From: Propionicimonas sp020161015
Lineage (GTDB): Bacteria; Actinomycetota; Actinomycetes; Propionibacteriales; Propionibacteriaceae
Direction: 5' to 3'
NCBI RefSeq assembly: GCF_964266745.1
Contig: NZ_CAXWGX010000023.1
Span: 434,001-498,000, forward strand
DNA: 64,000 nucleotides
Of this stretch, positions 34,717 to 43,125 are shown piece by piece; the stretch's first letter is position 1, and every line of letters starts with the position of its first letter. Both the position numbers and the translations under genes were made by a program. The notes under the pieces were generated by a model that saw only the letters and a program-made list of their open reading frames with translations, made no database searches and was not told where the DNA came from.

Positions 34717-35028
34717 GTGATCGCGATCAGCAGGTTCCGGGTGCCCGGCGACGCGTCCGGCTTCGAGGCGGCGGCGCGGGCCGTGGTGGCGCAGTTCGCG
34801 TCCTCGGCGGGCAGCCTCGGGGCAGACCTCGTGCAGAACCTCGACGACCCCGGGTTGTGGGCGATCGTCAGCCGGTGGGCGGACGTCGGGTCGTACCGCA
34901 GGGCCTTCAACGGCACGGACGCGAAGCTCGTCCTGGTGCCCCTGCTGTCGCTGGCGATCGACGAGCCCAGCGCCTACGCAGAGCCCGCGTCGGTCGGCGA
35001 GAACAGGCCCCGCGGGACGGTAGGCTGA
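34717..35028 (+). CDS. ABM-domain (antibiotic biosynthesis monooxygenase-like) protein
   Basis: 103 residues with the ferredoxin-like dimeric alpha-beta barrel pattern: an initial strand MIAISRFRVP, a helix FEAAARAVVAQF, then VQNLDDPGLWAIVSRWADVGSYRRAFN. Such proteins are small cofactor-free monooxygenases or stress proteins; the substrate is unknown. A -10 TAGCAT (34705-34710) ends 6 nt before the GTG and no ribosome binding site is present, so the mRNA is probably leaderless. It is upstream of glyS, in the same direction. Confidence 0.7.
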   Translation: MIAISRFRVPGDASGFEAAARAVVAQFASSAGSLGADLVQNLDDPGLWAIVSRWADVGSYRRAFNGTDAKLVLVPLLSLAIDEPSAYAEPASVGENRPRGTVG

Positions 35029-35072
35029 GCGGGCTGCCAGCCAGGCAGCATGTCGCGACGACGAGGGAGTTC

Positions 35073-36455
35073 ATGGTGGCCAGCCGCCTGGAGAATGTGA
35101 TCAGCCTGACCAAGCGCCGGGGGTTCGTGTACCCCTGCGGCGAGATCTACGGCGGCACGAGGGCGGCGTGGGACTACGGTCCGTTCGGCGTCGAGCTCAA
35201 GGAGAACATCAAGCGCCAGTGGTGGCGCTCGGTGGTGCAGGGACGCGACGACGTGGTGGGCCTGGACTCCTCGATCATCCTGCCGCGCCAGGTCTGGGTC
35301 GCGTCCGGTCACGTCGGCGTGTTCTCCGACCCGTTGACCGAGTGCCTCAGCTGCCACAAGCGGTTCCGCTCCGACCAGCTGGAGGAGGCGTTCGAGTTCA
35401 AGAAGGGACGCAAGCCGTCCGGCCTGGAGGAGATCAACTGTCCCGAGTGCGGGACGCTGGGCCGCTTCACCGAGCCGCGCGACTTCAACATGATGCTGAA
35501 GACCTACCTCGGCGTCATCGAGGACGAGTCGGGCCTGCACTACCTGCGTCCGGAGACCGCGCAGGGCATCTTCGTGAACTTCAAGAACGTCGAGAACACG
35601 TCCCGGATGAAGGTGCCTTTCGGCATCGGCCAGGTCGGCAAGAGCTTCCGCAACGAGATCACGCCGGGCAACTTCATCTTCCGCACCCGCGAGTTCGAGC
35701 AGATGGAGATGGAGTTCTTCGTCAAGCCCGGAACCGACGAGGAGTGGCACCAGCACTGGATCGACGCGCGCACCGCCTGGTACACCGACCTGGGCATCAG
35801 CCCGGAGAACCTGCGGCACTACGAGCACCCCAAGGAGAAGCTGTCGCACTACTCCAAGCGGACCGTCGACATCGAGTACAACTTCGGCTTCGCCGGCGGC
35901 GACGGCTGGGGTGAGCTCGAGGGCATCGCGAATCGCACCGACTTCGACCTCGGCACGCACTCGAAGCACTCGGGCACCGACCTGAGCTACTTCGAGCAGG
36001 CGACCGGCGAGCGCTACCTGCCGTACGTGATCGAGCCGGCCGCGGGCCTCACCCGGTCGCTGATGGCGTTCCTCGTCGAGGCCTACACCGAGGACGAGGC
36101 GCCCAACACCAAGGGCGGCGTCGACGTGCGGACGGTCCTGAAGCTCGACCCGCGGCTCTCGCCGGTGAAGGCGGCCGTCCTTCCGCTGTCGCGCAACGCG
36201 GACCTGTCCCCGAAGGCCCGCGACCTCGCCGCGCAGCTGCGCAGGATCTGGAACGTCGAGTTCGACGACGCGCAGGCCATCGGACGCCGCTACCGCCGCC
36301 AGGACGAGATCGGCACACCGTTCTGCATCACCGTCGACTTCGACACCCTCACCGACGACGCGGTCACGATCCGGGAACGCGACACGATGAGCCAGGAACG
36401 GGTCGCCCTCGACCAGGTCCAGTCCTACCTGGGCGCGCGGCTGCTCGGCTGCTGA
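35073..36455 (+). CDS. glyS: glycine--tRNA ligase (single-chain alpha2 type)
   Basis: Class II aminoacyl-tRNA synthetase that charges glycine. 460 residues, one chain, as in actinobacteria, archaea and eukaryotes rather than the two-subunit form. Motifs: RGFVYPCGEIYGG, a CxxC zinc pair (CLSCHKRF, NCPECG), motif 2 FRTREFEQMEMEFF, and motif 3 AAGLTRSLMAFL. ATG 35073 follows GAGGGAG; a GTG one codon later is possible. A -10 TAGGCT is at 35021. Confidence 0.96.
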   Translation: MVASRLENVISLTKRRGFVYPCGEIYGGTRAAWDYGPFGVELKENIKRQWWRSVVQGRDDVVGLDSSIILPRQVWVASGHVGVFSDPLTECLSCHKRFRSDQLEEAFEFKKGRKPSGLEEINCPECGTLGRFTEPRDFNMMLKTYLGVIEDESGLHYLRPETAQGIFVNFKNVENTSRMKVPFGIGQVGKSFRNEITPGNFIFRTREFEQMEMEFFVKPGTDEEWHQHWIDARTAWYTDLGISPENLRHYEHPKEKLSHYSKRTVDIEYNFGFAGGDGWGELEGIANRTDFDLGTHSKHSGTDLSYFEQATGERYLPYVIEPAAGLTRSLMAFLVEAYTEDEAPNTKGGVDVRTVLKLDPRLSPVKAAVLPLSRNADLSPKARDLAAQLRRIWNVEFDDAQAIGRRYRRQDEIGTPFCITVDFDTLTDDAVTIRERDTMSQERVALDQVQSYLGARLLGC

Positions 36456-36461
36456 ACCGTC

Positions 36462-36502
36462 ACGACGGAGGAGGGGGCGGGTTCCGTCCCCTCCTCCGTC
36501 GT
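36462..36502. terminator. 15-bp perfect hairpin between glyS and the methyltransferase gene
   Basis: Arms 36462-36476 and 36488-36502 pair perfectly over 15 bp with an 11-nt loop. It fills the 48-bp gap between two convergent genes and can end transcription from both sides. No T-run is present. Confidence 0.8.
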
Positions 36503-36503
36503 C

Positions 36504-37079
36504 CTAGACCAGGGGGACGAAGGCGAAGCGGTAGCCGGTGACCGGCTCGCGGTGCCAGCCCTCGTGGTCGCGGTCCACCACCCACATCACGCCCGCGGCG
36601 GGCAGCACCAGCCGCCCGCCGACGGCCAGCTGAGCCTCCAGCTCGTCGGGGATGCGGCCGGCGTCCGCCGAGACCAGGATCCGGTCGAAGGGCGCCTCCT
36701 CCGGCGCTCCCGGAGTGTCGGGCGCCGCGTCGGCGATCCGGGCCCACGGCAGGTGGAAGCCGGCCAGGTTCTGCCGTCCCATCGCCACCAGTTCGGGCAC
36801 CACGTCGAGGCCGAGCACCGTCCCCGCGGGACCGGTGAGGTGGGCGAGGAGTGCGGTCGTCCAGCCCGAGCCGCTGCCCACGTCGAGCACCCGTCCGGCC
36901 TCGGGCACCCGCAGCAGTTCGAGCATGAACTGGACGGTCCACGGCTGCGAGTTCGTCGCGCCGTGCCCGATCGGCAGCGGCTCGTCCAGCGCGGCGCGGT
37001 CGCGGACGGCGTCGGGCAGGAACCGCGCCCGCGGGATCGCCGCCAGCGCCGCCATCACCCGGCTGTGCTCGGTGCTCAT
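36504..37079 (-). CDS. pcm: protein-L-isoaspartate O-methyltransferase-like protein
   Basis: 191 residues. The family start RARFLPDAVRDRAALDEPLPIGHGATNSQPWTVQFML is followed by motif I VLDVGSGSGWTTALLA of the SAM-binding fold, and RILVSADAGRIPDELEAQL near motif III. The enzyme would repair L-isoaspartyl damage in proteins. The usual active-site sequence is GATISQPY, here GATNSQPW, and the chain is slightly short, so a related specificity is possible. It diverges from dus. Confidence 0.85.
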   Translation of the reverse strand: MSTEHSRVMAALAAIPRARFLPDAVRDRAALDEPLPIGHGATNSQPWTVQFMLELLRVPEAGRVLDVGSGSGWTTALLAHLTGPAGTVLGLDVVPELVAMGRQNLAGFHLPWARIADAAPDTPGAPEEAPFDRILVSADAGRIPDELEAQLAVGGRLVLPAAGVMWVVDRDHEGWHREPVTGYRFAFVPLV

Positions 37080-37284
37080 GGGCCCCCTCCTCGCCGTCGT
37101 CCTCGCCACGCGTCCGCCCCGGTTCGCCGGCGCGCCCGTGGCCCTGACGTCTAGCGCACACTCCGCGCGGGCACCCGCGCAAGGGGTAGATAGGCTGTCG
37201 GGGCTCATTGCTGTCGCGAACCGGCCGCTGCGGGGTCCGCAGCGGGCCGTGCGACGGCTTCGACACCGAACCTGGAGGAGGGAC

Positions 37285-38529
37285 ATGGCAGGGCCACTGC
37301 GGCTGGTCGCCCCGTCCGGCGGGACGGTCGAGGTCGGCGTGCCGGTGGTGCTCGCACCCATGGCCGGCATCACGAACGCGTCGTTCCGCCAGTTGTGCCG
37401 CGAGCAGGCCGAGGGTGCGACGGGGTCAGCAGAGGACGTGGTCGCCGGACGGCTCGGCCGCGACGCAGTGCCGTCGCCGACCGTCGGGACGCCGGGCCGC
37501 AGCTCCGCTCCGGGCCTGTTCGTCTGCGAGATGATCACCTCGCGCGGCATCGTCGAGCGGATCCCGAAGACCTTCGACATGCTGGCCTTCGACCCGGGCG
37601 AGAAGGTCCGCTCGGTGCAGCTCTACGGCGTCGACCCGGAGGTGATGGCCCGGGCGACCGAGATCCTGTGCGCCGAATTCGGGGTGCACCACGTCGACCT
37701 CAATTTCGGCTGCCCGGTGCCCAAGGTCACCCGGCGCGGAGGCGGCGGGGCGCTGCCGTGGAAGCGGGACCGGCTGGCGGCCATCCTGCGGGCGACCGTC
37801 ATGGCCGCCGACCGCTACGGCGTCCCGGTCACGATGAAGACCCGGCTCGGCATCGACGTCGACCACCTCACCTTTCTGGACGCCGGGCGGATCGCCCAGG
37901 ACGCCGGCTGTGCGGCGATCGCGCTGCACGCGCGCACCGTCCAGCAGGCGTACGCGGGCGAGGCTGCCTGGGAGACCATCGCCGCGCTGGTGGACGCCGT
38001 AGACATCCCGGTGCTGGGCAACGGCGACATCTGGGAGGCCGCCGACGCGCTCCGGATGGTGGCGGCGACCGGCTGCGCGGGCGTGGTGATCGGGCGTGGC
38101 TGCCTGGGCCGTCCCTGGCTGTTCCGTGACCTCGCCGACGCCTTCACCGGACGACCCACGCGCACGCTGCCGTCCCTGGGTGAGGTGGCGGCCATGGTGC
38201 GACGCCACGGTGAGCTGCTCGCCGGGCTGTACGGGGAGAAGCACGGCCTCACCGACCTCCGCAAGCACATGGCGTGGTACTTCAAGGGCTTCCCGGTCGG
38301 CGGCGAGCTCCGCCGCGGACTGGCGATGGTGTCCTCCTTCGACGGGCTCGACGACCTGCTCGCGCAGCTGGACGCGTCCGTGCCGTTCCCGCGGGACGAG
38401 CTCGGCTCACCGCGCGGACGGCAGGGCACTCCGCGGGCGAAGGTCGTGCTGCCCTACGGGTGGCTCGACAGCACCGAGCTCGGGGACGAGGACCTGGCCG
38501 CCGCGGAGTCGGACGCCTCCGGAGGCTGA
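37285..38529 (+). CDS. dusB: tRNA-dihydrouridine synthase (DusB-like) with N-terminal insertion
   Basis: A flavin enzyme that reduces uridines in tRNA to dihydrouridine. 414 residues. The barrel begins LAPMAGITNASFRQLCREQ, then comes FVCEMITSRGIVER, the catalytic Cys segment FGCPVPKVTRRGGG, and GNGDIW. Between REQA and the next Leu-Phe there are about 35 extra residues (EGATGSAEDVVAGRLGRD onwards) where homologues have only one or two, so the gene has a lineage-specific loop. ATG 37285 follows GGAGGAGGG. Confidence 0.9.
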   Translation: MAGPLRLVAPSGGTVEVGVPVVLAPMAGITNASFRQLCREQAEGATGSAEDVVAGRLGRDAVPSPTVGTPGRSSAPGLFVCEMITSRGIVERIPKTFDMLAFDPGEKVRSVQLYGVDPEVMARATEILCAEFGVHHVDLNFGCPVPKVTRRGGGGALPWKRDRLAAILRATVMAADRYGVPVTMKTRLGIDVDHLTFLDAGRIAQDAGCAAIALHARTVQQAYAGEAAWETIAALVDAVDIPVLGNGDIWEAADALRMVAATGCAGVVIGRGCLGRPWLFRDLADAFTGRPTRTLPSLGEVAAMVRRHGELLAGLYGEKHGLTDLRKHMAWYFKGFPVGGELRRGLAMVSSFDGLDDLLAQLDASVPFPRDELGSPRGRQGTPRAKVVLPYGWLDSTELGDEDLAAAESDASGG

Positions 38530-38593
38530 GCCGGCCACCGACCGGTGCCCGCCGGGCGGAGGAGGCCTGCGGACCGGGTGGGGCGGCGCGATG

Positions 38594-39541
38594 TCAGCCG
38601 ACCGGGGCCGGCCGTGTCGCGCCCGACCCGGCGCGTCCCACGAGGGCCGCACCGATGGCGGCCACCGGGTAGCCGGAGGGCAGCACCACGACGCGCCCGG
38701 GCAGGTGGAGGGAGGCGAGGAAGTCCGACTCAGCCGCCCGCAGCTCCAGCATCCGGCGCACGTGGTCGACGAGCCCGGGCGTGGCGTGGATGACGCCGCC
38801 GCCGAGCACCACGCGCGCAGAGCCCTGGGTGAGCACGACGAGCTGGACGGCGGTCGCGATGCCCCCGGCGATGCGGTCGAGCTCCGCGATGGCCTCGAGG
38901 CGTCCGCGGGTGGCCTGCGCGACCAGGGTCGGCAGGGCCAGCGGAGGATCGATCAGGGCCAGGCGCGCCGCGATCCGGCCGCCGCCGACGAGCGCTTCCA
39001 GGCAGCCGCGCTGCCCGCACGCGCACCGCTCGCCGTCCGGGACGACCGGGACGTGCCCGATCTCGCCGGCAAGGTTGCCCTCGCCGCGCACGACCCGTCC
39101 CGCGACCAGGGTGGCGGCGGCCACGCCCGTGCCGATGTTGACGTACGTGAGGTCGGCGCCCTGGACGTCCAGGGCCTGTGCGGCGCCGCGGGCTGCGGCC
39201 TTCACGTCGTTGTCCACGCGCACGTCCACGCCGAGGTCGGCCGACAGGAGGGCGCCGAGCTCCAGATGGTCGATGCCGAGGTTCACGGCCGTCCGCACGA
39301 CCCCGGTGAGGTGGTCGACCTGGCCGGGGACGCCCACGCCGACGCCGGCCAGCTGCGAGCGGTCGACCGCGGCCTCCCGCAGGCAGTCGTCGACCACAGC
39401 CCTGGCCGTGGACAGGACGCCGTCGGCGCCCTTCATGGTCGGGCGGACCTGGTCGGCGAGCACGCGTCCGGAGGCGTCGAGCAGGACGCCGTGGGTCTTG
39501 GTGCCCCCGATGTCGATGCCGAGGCTCGGCCCCTGGCTCAT
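38594..39541 (-). CDS. ROK family sugar kinase
   Basis: 315 residues of the ROK hexokinase-like fold: phosphate loop GIDIGGTKTHGVLLD, and the zinc-binding signature ERCACGQRGCLEALVGG with three Cys. It lacks a DNA-binding domain, so it is the kinase branch (glucokinase, N-acetylglucosamine kinase or N-acetylmannosamine kinase). Its start overlaps the GH3 stop by 4 bp, and the context with GH3 favours an amino-sugar. Confidence 0.85.
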   Translation of the reverse strand: MSQGPSLGIDIGGTKTHGVLLDASGRVLADQVRPTMKGADGVLSTARAVVDDCLREAAVDRSQLAGVGVGVPGQVDHLTGVVRTAVNLGIDHLELGALLSADLGVDVRVDNDVKAAARGAAQALDVQGADLTYVNIGTGVAAATLVAGRVVRGEGNLAGEIGHVPVVPDGERCACGQRGCLEALVGGGRIAARLALIDPPLALPTLVAQATRGRLEAIAELDRIAGGIATAVQLVVLTQGSARVVLGGGVIHATPGLVDHVRRMLELRAAESDFLASLHLPGRVVVLPSGYPVAAIGAALVGRAGSGATRPAPVG

Positions 39542-41010
39542 CTGGTCCCCTCCGCGAGCAGCTGGATCAGGCAGGTGGCGGCGCCGCGCCCGCTGCCGTA
39601 GGTGGCGACGGCCAGCGGTGGTTCACCCCCGAACTCGGGCCAGCCGAGCTCGACGACCAGCGCGTCCGGACGTCGCTGGAGCACCATAGCGGTCGCGCTC
39701 GCCAGGAAGCCCACCCTGGCCAGATCGCGGCCCTGCACCACGAGCGGACGGCCCTCGGCGGCGTCCACGGCCCGTGCGGCCTCGTCCGGGGTGGCGGCGG
39801 TCAGGCAGGTCGCGCCGGGCAACCGGCGGTCCAGTTCGGGACGCAGGTGCTCTGCGACTCCCCACGCCGTGTCGCCGGCGGCGATGTTGGCGGTCGAGTC
39901 CAGGCGCAGGAAGACCGGCGACGGCATCGGCCGCACGGGCTCGCGCAGCCAGAAGCCCGCGGGGGAGAGCGGCGGGACGGCCGCGGGCCCGACCGGGGGC
40001 GGGGGCGCGGCCCGTCGCAGAGAGGCGATGGTGCCCGACAGGCCGGTGACCCGTTCGGCGGCCTCGAACACCCGGTCCTCGGTGAGCTCGCCGTCCCGCA
40101 CGGCGCGGAGGACCTCCGCGCGGATCGCGTCCAGCTGGTCGGGGGTGTTGTCCGTGCCGATGCACAGCAGGTCGACCCCGGCGGCCAGGGCCAGCGCGGC
40201 TGCCGCGGGAATGCCGCGTCCCCCGCTGGCGCCCGCCATGTCGAGGGCGTCGCTGACGATGACGCCGCGGAAGCCCAGGCGCCCGCGCAGCAGGCCGAGC
40301 ACGGACGCGGACAGGGTCGCGGGCAGGGCCGGGTCGATCGCCGGCACGAGGATGTGGGAGGTCATCACGCCGAGCGTGCCGGCGGCGACCGCGGCCTCGA
40401 AGGGCACCAGCTCGCGCGCGGCGAGGACGTCCGGCGACACGCCGATGGTGGGCACGGCGAGGTGGGAGTCGGTGGCGGTGTCTCCGTGGCCGGGGAAGTG
40501 CTTGGCCACCGCGCCGACGCCGGCCGACTGCAGGCCGCGGGTGTAGGCGGCGACGTGCCGCGCGACCAGGGACGCGTCCGCGCCGAAGCTGCGGATCCCG
40601 ATGACCGGGTTGCGCGGGTTGGAGTTGACGTCGGCGTCGGGGGCGAGGTTCAGGTCGACGCCGGCCGCAGCCAGCTCGCGCCCGATCCCGCGCCCGGTCT
40701 CCTCGGTCACCGCCAGGTCGTCGAGGTGGCCGAGGTAGGCCATCGACGGGTACGACGAGCCCTCGTGGTGGTGCAGCCGGGTGACGTCGCCACCCTCCTC
40801 GTCGGTGGCGATCACCGCGGAGGGGTTCGCCGCGTGGATCGCCCCGGTGAGGGCGCGCACCTGGTCGGCGTCGGCGATGTTGCCGCCGAACAGGCAGGCC
40901 GAGCCCAGCCCGTCCGCGAGTTCGCGCTCGAGCCAGGCGGGCAGGGTGGTGCCGGCGAAGCCCGGCATGAGCGTCGCGCTGATCGCCCGTCGGAGTGCGG
41001 AGCCGGTCAT
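39538..41010 (-). CDS. glycoside hydrolase family 3, NagZ-like beta-N-acetylhexosaminidase
   Basis: 490 residues. The (beta/alpha)8 GH3 domain carries DEEGGDVTRL, KHFPGHGDT (the His general-acid loop of NagZ-like enzymes) and the nucleophile region VIVSDALDMAG. A C-terminal domain of about 130 residues (from LDSTANIAAGDTAWGV) is additional to NagZ and resembles that of NagA/Nag3 type enzymes. There is no signal peptide, so it acts in the cytoplasm on imported disaccharide or muropeptide. It lies 1 bp downstream of the permease gene. Confidence 0.88.
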   Translation of the reverse strand: MTGSALRRAISATLMPGFAGTTLPAWLERELADGLGSACLFGGNIADADQVRALTGAIHAANPSAVIATDEEGGDVTRLHHHEGSSYPSMAYLGHLDDLAVTEETGRGIGRELAAAGVDLNLAPDADVNSNPRNPVIGIRSFGADASLVARHVAAYTRGLQSAGVGAVAKHFPGHGDTATDSHLAVPTIGVSPDVLAARELVPFEAAVAAGTLGVMTSHILVPAIDPALPATLSASVLGLLRGRLGFRGVIVSDALDMAGASGGRGIPAAAALALAAGVDLLCIGTDNTPDQLDAIRAEVLRAVRDGELTEDRVFEAAERVTGLSGTIASLRRAAPPPPVGPAAVPPLSPAGFWLREPVRPMPSPVFLRLDSTANIAAGDTAWGVAEHLRPELDRRLPGATCLTAATPDEAARAVDAAEGRPLVVQGRDLARVGFLASATAMVLQRRPDALVVELGWPEFGGEPPLAVATYGSGRGAATCLIQLLAEGTR

Positions 41011-41011
41011 C

Positions 41012-41878
41012 TCAGCCCTTCACCGCCCCGGCGACGAGCCCGGAGGTCAGGCGTCCCTGGACGATGAGGAAGAAGATGATCACCGGCACCGCGACCAGGG
41101 TGGACGCGGCCATCACCTGGCCCCAGTCGGTGGCCCGGGTTGCGCTGGCCTGGACGAAGCCGCGCAGCCACAGCGGCAGCGTGCGGTACTCCTCCTTCTG
41201 GAGGATCACCAGGGCGACGGTGAACTCGTTCCACGCCTGGAGGAACGCGTAGACGCCGGAGGCGACCAGGCCGGGGGCGAGCAGCGGGAACGTGATCCGG
41301 AAGAAGGCCTGGGTGCGGCTCAGCCCGTCCACCATCGCTGCCTCCTCCAGCTCGATCGGGACGCCGGCCACGAAGCCGCGCAGCATCCAGATCGTGAACG
41401 GCACGACCGCGGCGATGTAGAGGATCGAGACGCCTGCGACCGAGTTGAGCAGGTTGATCGAACTCATCAGCTTGTACTGGGCGATGAACAGGCCCTCCGC
41501 GGGCAGCATCTGGATGAACAGCACGGCGAGCACGAAGGACGCGCGCCCGCGGAACCGGAAGCGGCTGATCGCCAGTGCTGCCAGGAAGGCGAACACCAGG
41601 CAGAAGGCGACCGTGGTGAGCGTGATCGCGAGGCTCATCCCGAGCGCCGGCCAGAAGGTGCCCTGGGCGATGACGGCGACGAAGTTGTCGAGCGACCCGC
41701 CGATGGGGAGGAACCGCGGAGTTGTGGACGTGAGCACGGTGTTGGGCAGGAACGAGGAGTTCAGCATCCAGTAGACCGGGAACACCCAGGCCAGCGAGAC
41801 CAGGACGGCGACGACCGTGGCCGCGGCGCGACCGGGGCGGAAGCGGCGGCGGTTCCGTGCGGCGGTGGTGGTGGACAT
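41012..41878 (-). CDS. carbohydrate ABC transporter permease (MalG type)
   Basis: A 288-residue inner-membrane component of the CUT1 class with six helices. The EAA loop is PIELEEAAMVDGLSRTQAFFRITFPLL, which contacts the ATPase. The start overlaps the upstream permease stop by 1 bp or 4 bp (ATGA on the minus strand). No ATPase gene is in the operon, so a shared MsiK-like ATPase elsewhere is likely. Confidence 0.93.
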   Translation of the reverse strand: MSTTTAARNRRRFRPGRAAATVVAVLVSLAWVFPVYWMLNSSFLPNTVLTSTTPRFLPIGGSLDNFVAVIAQGTFWPALGMSLAITLTTVAFCLVFAFLAALAISRFRFRGRASFVLAVLFIQMLPAEGLFIAQYKLMSSINLLNSVAGVSILYIAAVVPFTIWMLRGFVAGVPIELEEAAMVDGLSRTQAFFRITFPLLAPGLVASGVYAFLQAWNEFTVALVILQKEEYRTLPLWLRGFVQASATRATDWGQVMAASTLVAVPVIIFFLIVQGRLTSGLVAGAVKG

Positions 41879-42825
41879 CAGGAGTCCTCCTTCATCAGGT
41901 GCACGACGTAGAAGAAGCTGAGGGCGACGGTGAGCAGGAGGACGAAGATCGACAGGGCGGAGGCCATGCCGAAGTCGGAGGCCCCCACACCGAGGCGGTA
42001 GATGTAGGTGCCGAGCAGGTCGGTGGAGGCGGTCGGCGCCCCCGCGTCCTGGAGCATCTTGATCTGGGCGAAGACCCGCAGGTCCCAGATCACCTGGAGC
42101 AGGGCGACGATCATCAGCACGGGCCGGATCATCGGCAGGATGATCGAGAAGAACCGCTGGCGCGGCGAGGCGCCGTCGAGGGCTGCCGCCTCCATCACCT
42201 CGTCCGAGATCTGGGTGAGGCCCGCGTAGACGGAGAAGGCGACGAACGGCACCGACATCCAGACCACGATGACGGTGGCGACGAAGTAGAAGCTGAGCGG
42301 GTGCTCCAGCCAGTTGTGGTTGGTGAAGTCGAGGCCGAGCCCGGTCAGCAGCCAGTTGACGATGCCGCGGCGCCAGTCGAACAGCCAGATCCACACGGTC
42401 ATGGACGCGATGACGGGCATCGCCCAGGCGAGCAGCATCGCGACCTGGAGGACGAGCCGGGTGAGGGTCCCCACCGCCTGCATGAGCAGCGCCACGAGGA
42501 CGCCGATGACCACGGTCACCGCGGCGTTGACGAGGCAGAACGCGATCGAGCGTCCCACCACCGCCCAGGTCTGGGGGTCGGAGAAGAGCTGCGTGTAGTT
42601 GGCCAGGCCGACGAACTCCGGCGGCCGGCCGAACTGCTGGGCGAGCCCGAACTTCTGGGTGGACGTCCAGAACTGCCACACCAGCGGGTAGCCCAGGGCG
42701 AGCAGCAGGACCGCGATCGCGGGCACCAGCAGCAGGTAGGGCGCCACCGGCGGCCGTCGGCGCCGGACCGTGCCCGGGTCGGACGCTGCCGGCTGCACGC
42801 GGGCAGGGGAGGACAACGCAGTCAT
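41878..42825 (-). CDS. carbohydrate ABC transporter permease (MalF type)
   Basis: 315 residues with a cytoplasmic basic N-terminus and six helices. The EAA loop reads QISDEVMEAAALDGASPRQRFFSIILP. It pairs with the next permease to form the channel for the sugar bound by the lipoprotein at 43126. It is separated from that gene by 300 bp that contain a strong hairpin and two repeats, so it is probably transcribed at lower level than the binding protein. Confidence 0.93.
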   Translation of the reverse strand: MTALSSPARVQPAASDPGTVRRRRPPVAPYLLLVPAIAVLLLALGYPLVWQFWTSTQKFGLAQQFGRPPEFVGLANYTQLFSDPQTWAVVGRSIAFCLVNAAVTVVIGVLVALLMQAVGTLTRLVLQVAMLLAWAMPVIASMTVWIWLFDWRRGIVNWLLTGLGLDFTNHNWLEHPLSFYFVATVIVVWMSVPFVAFSVYAGLTQISDEVMEAAALDGASPRQRFFSIILPMIRPVLMIVALLQVIWDLRVFAQIKMLQDAGAPTASTDLLGTYIYRLGVGASDFGMASALSIFVLLLTVALSFFYVVHLMKEDS

Positions 42826-42866
42826 GAGGGAGTATCTCCTGATCGGAAGCCGGCTGACGCCCGGAC

Positions 42867-42955
42867 CGAGGGCCAGCCTTCCTGGCCGAGGGCCAGCGTT
42901 CGCGCCGAGGGCCAGCGCCGGGGGTCGAGCCCTCGGCGCATTGGCTGGCCCTCGG
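42867..42955. repeat. third locus of the 20-bp repeat family
   Basis: Two 20-nt units (42867-42886 and 42906-42925) and one 19-nt unit (42887-42905) begin CGAGGGCCAGC, and an inverted copy GCTGGCCCTCGG lies near 42944-42955. The first units share the sequence GGCCAGCCTT with the locus at 19596 and 20669. CCGAGGGCCAGC and GCTGGCCCTCGG can pair perfectly over 12 bp. Confidence 0.85.
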
Positions 42956-43083
42956 TGAGAGGGGGGCTGGAAGGGGTGCGGGACGCCGCGGAGGGGTTCG
43001 GCGCCGACGCCGGGGTCACCAGGCGTGACGAGCGGCGCGCGGGGTGACGAGCGGAGCGAGGGGTGGCGAGCGTCGGGAGGGGC

Positions 43084-43115
43084 GCCCGGGCCGGGTGTGC
43101 GGACCCGGCCCGGGC
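43084..43115 (-). terminator. hairpin just downstream of the binding-protein gene
   Basis: A perfect 13-bp stem, GCCCGGGCCGGGT (43084-43096) and ACCCGGCCCGGGC (43103-43115), with a 6-nt loop, begins 10 bp after the stop of the lipoprotein gene. It can act as partial terminator or 3' stabiliser, as between malE and malF. Confidence 0.85.
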
Positions 43116-43125
43116 GGTTCGTGGA

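Larger units (their letters stand above)
42826..43125. other. 300-bp intercistronic gap with hairpin and two repeat types
   Basis: From the SBP stop downward this gap holds a 13-bp perfect hairpin (43084-43115), three 19-nt tandem units beginning GTGACGAGCG or GTGGCGAGCG (43025-43081), and a cluster of the 20-bp repeat family (42867-42955). I see no gene. The tandem units are a different sequence from the 20-bp family. Confidence 0.85.
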
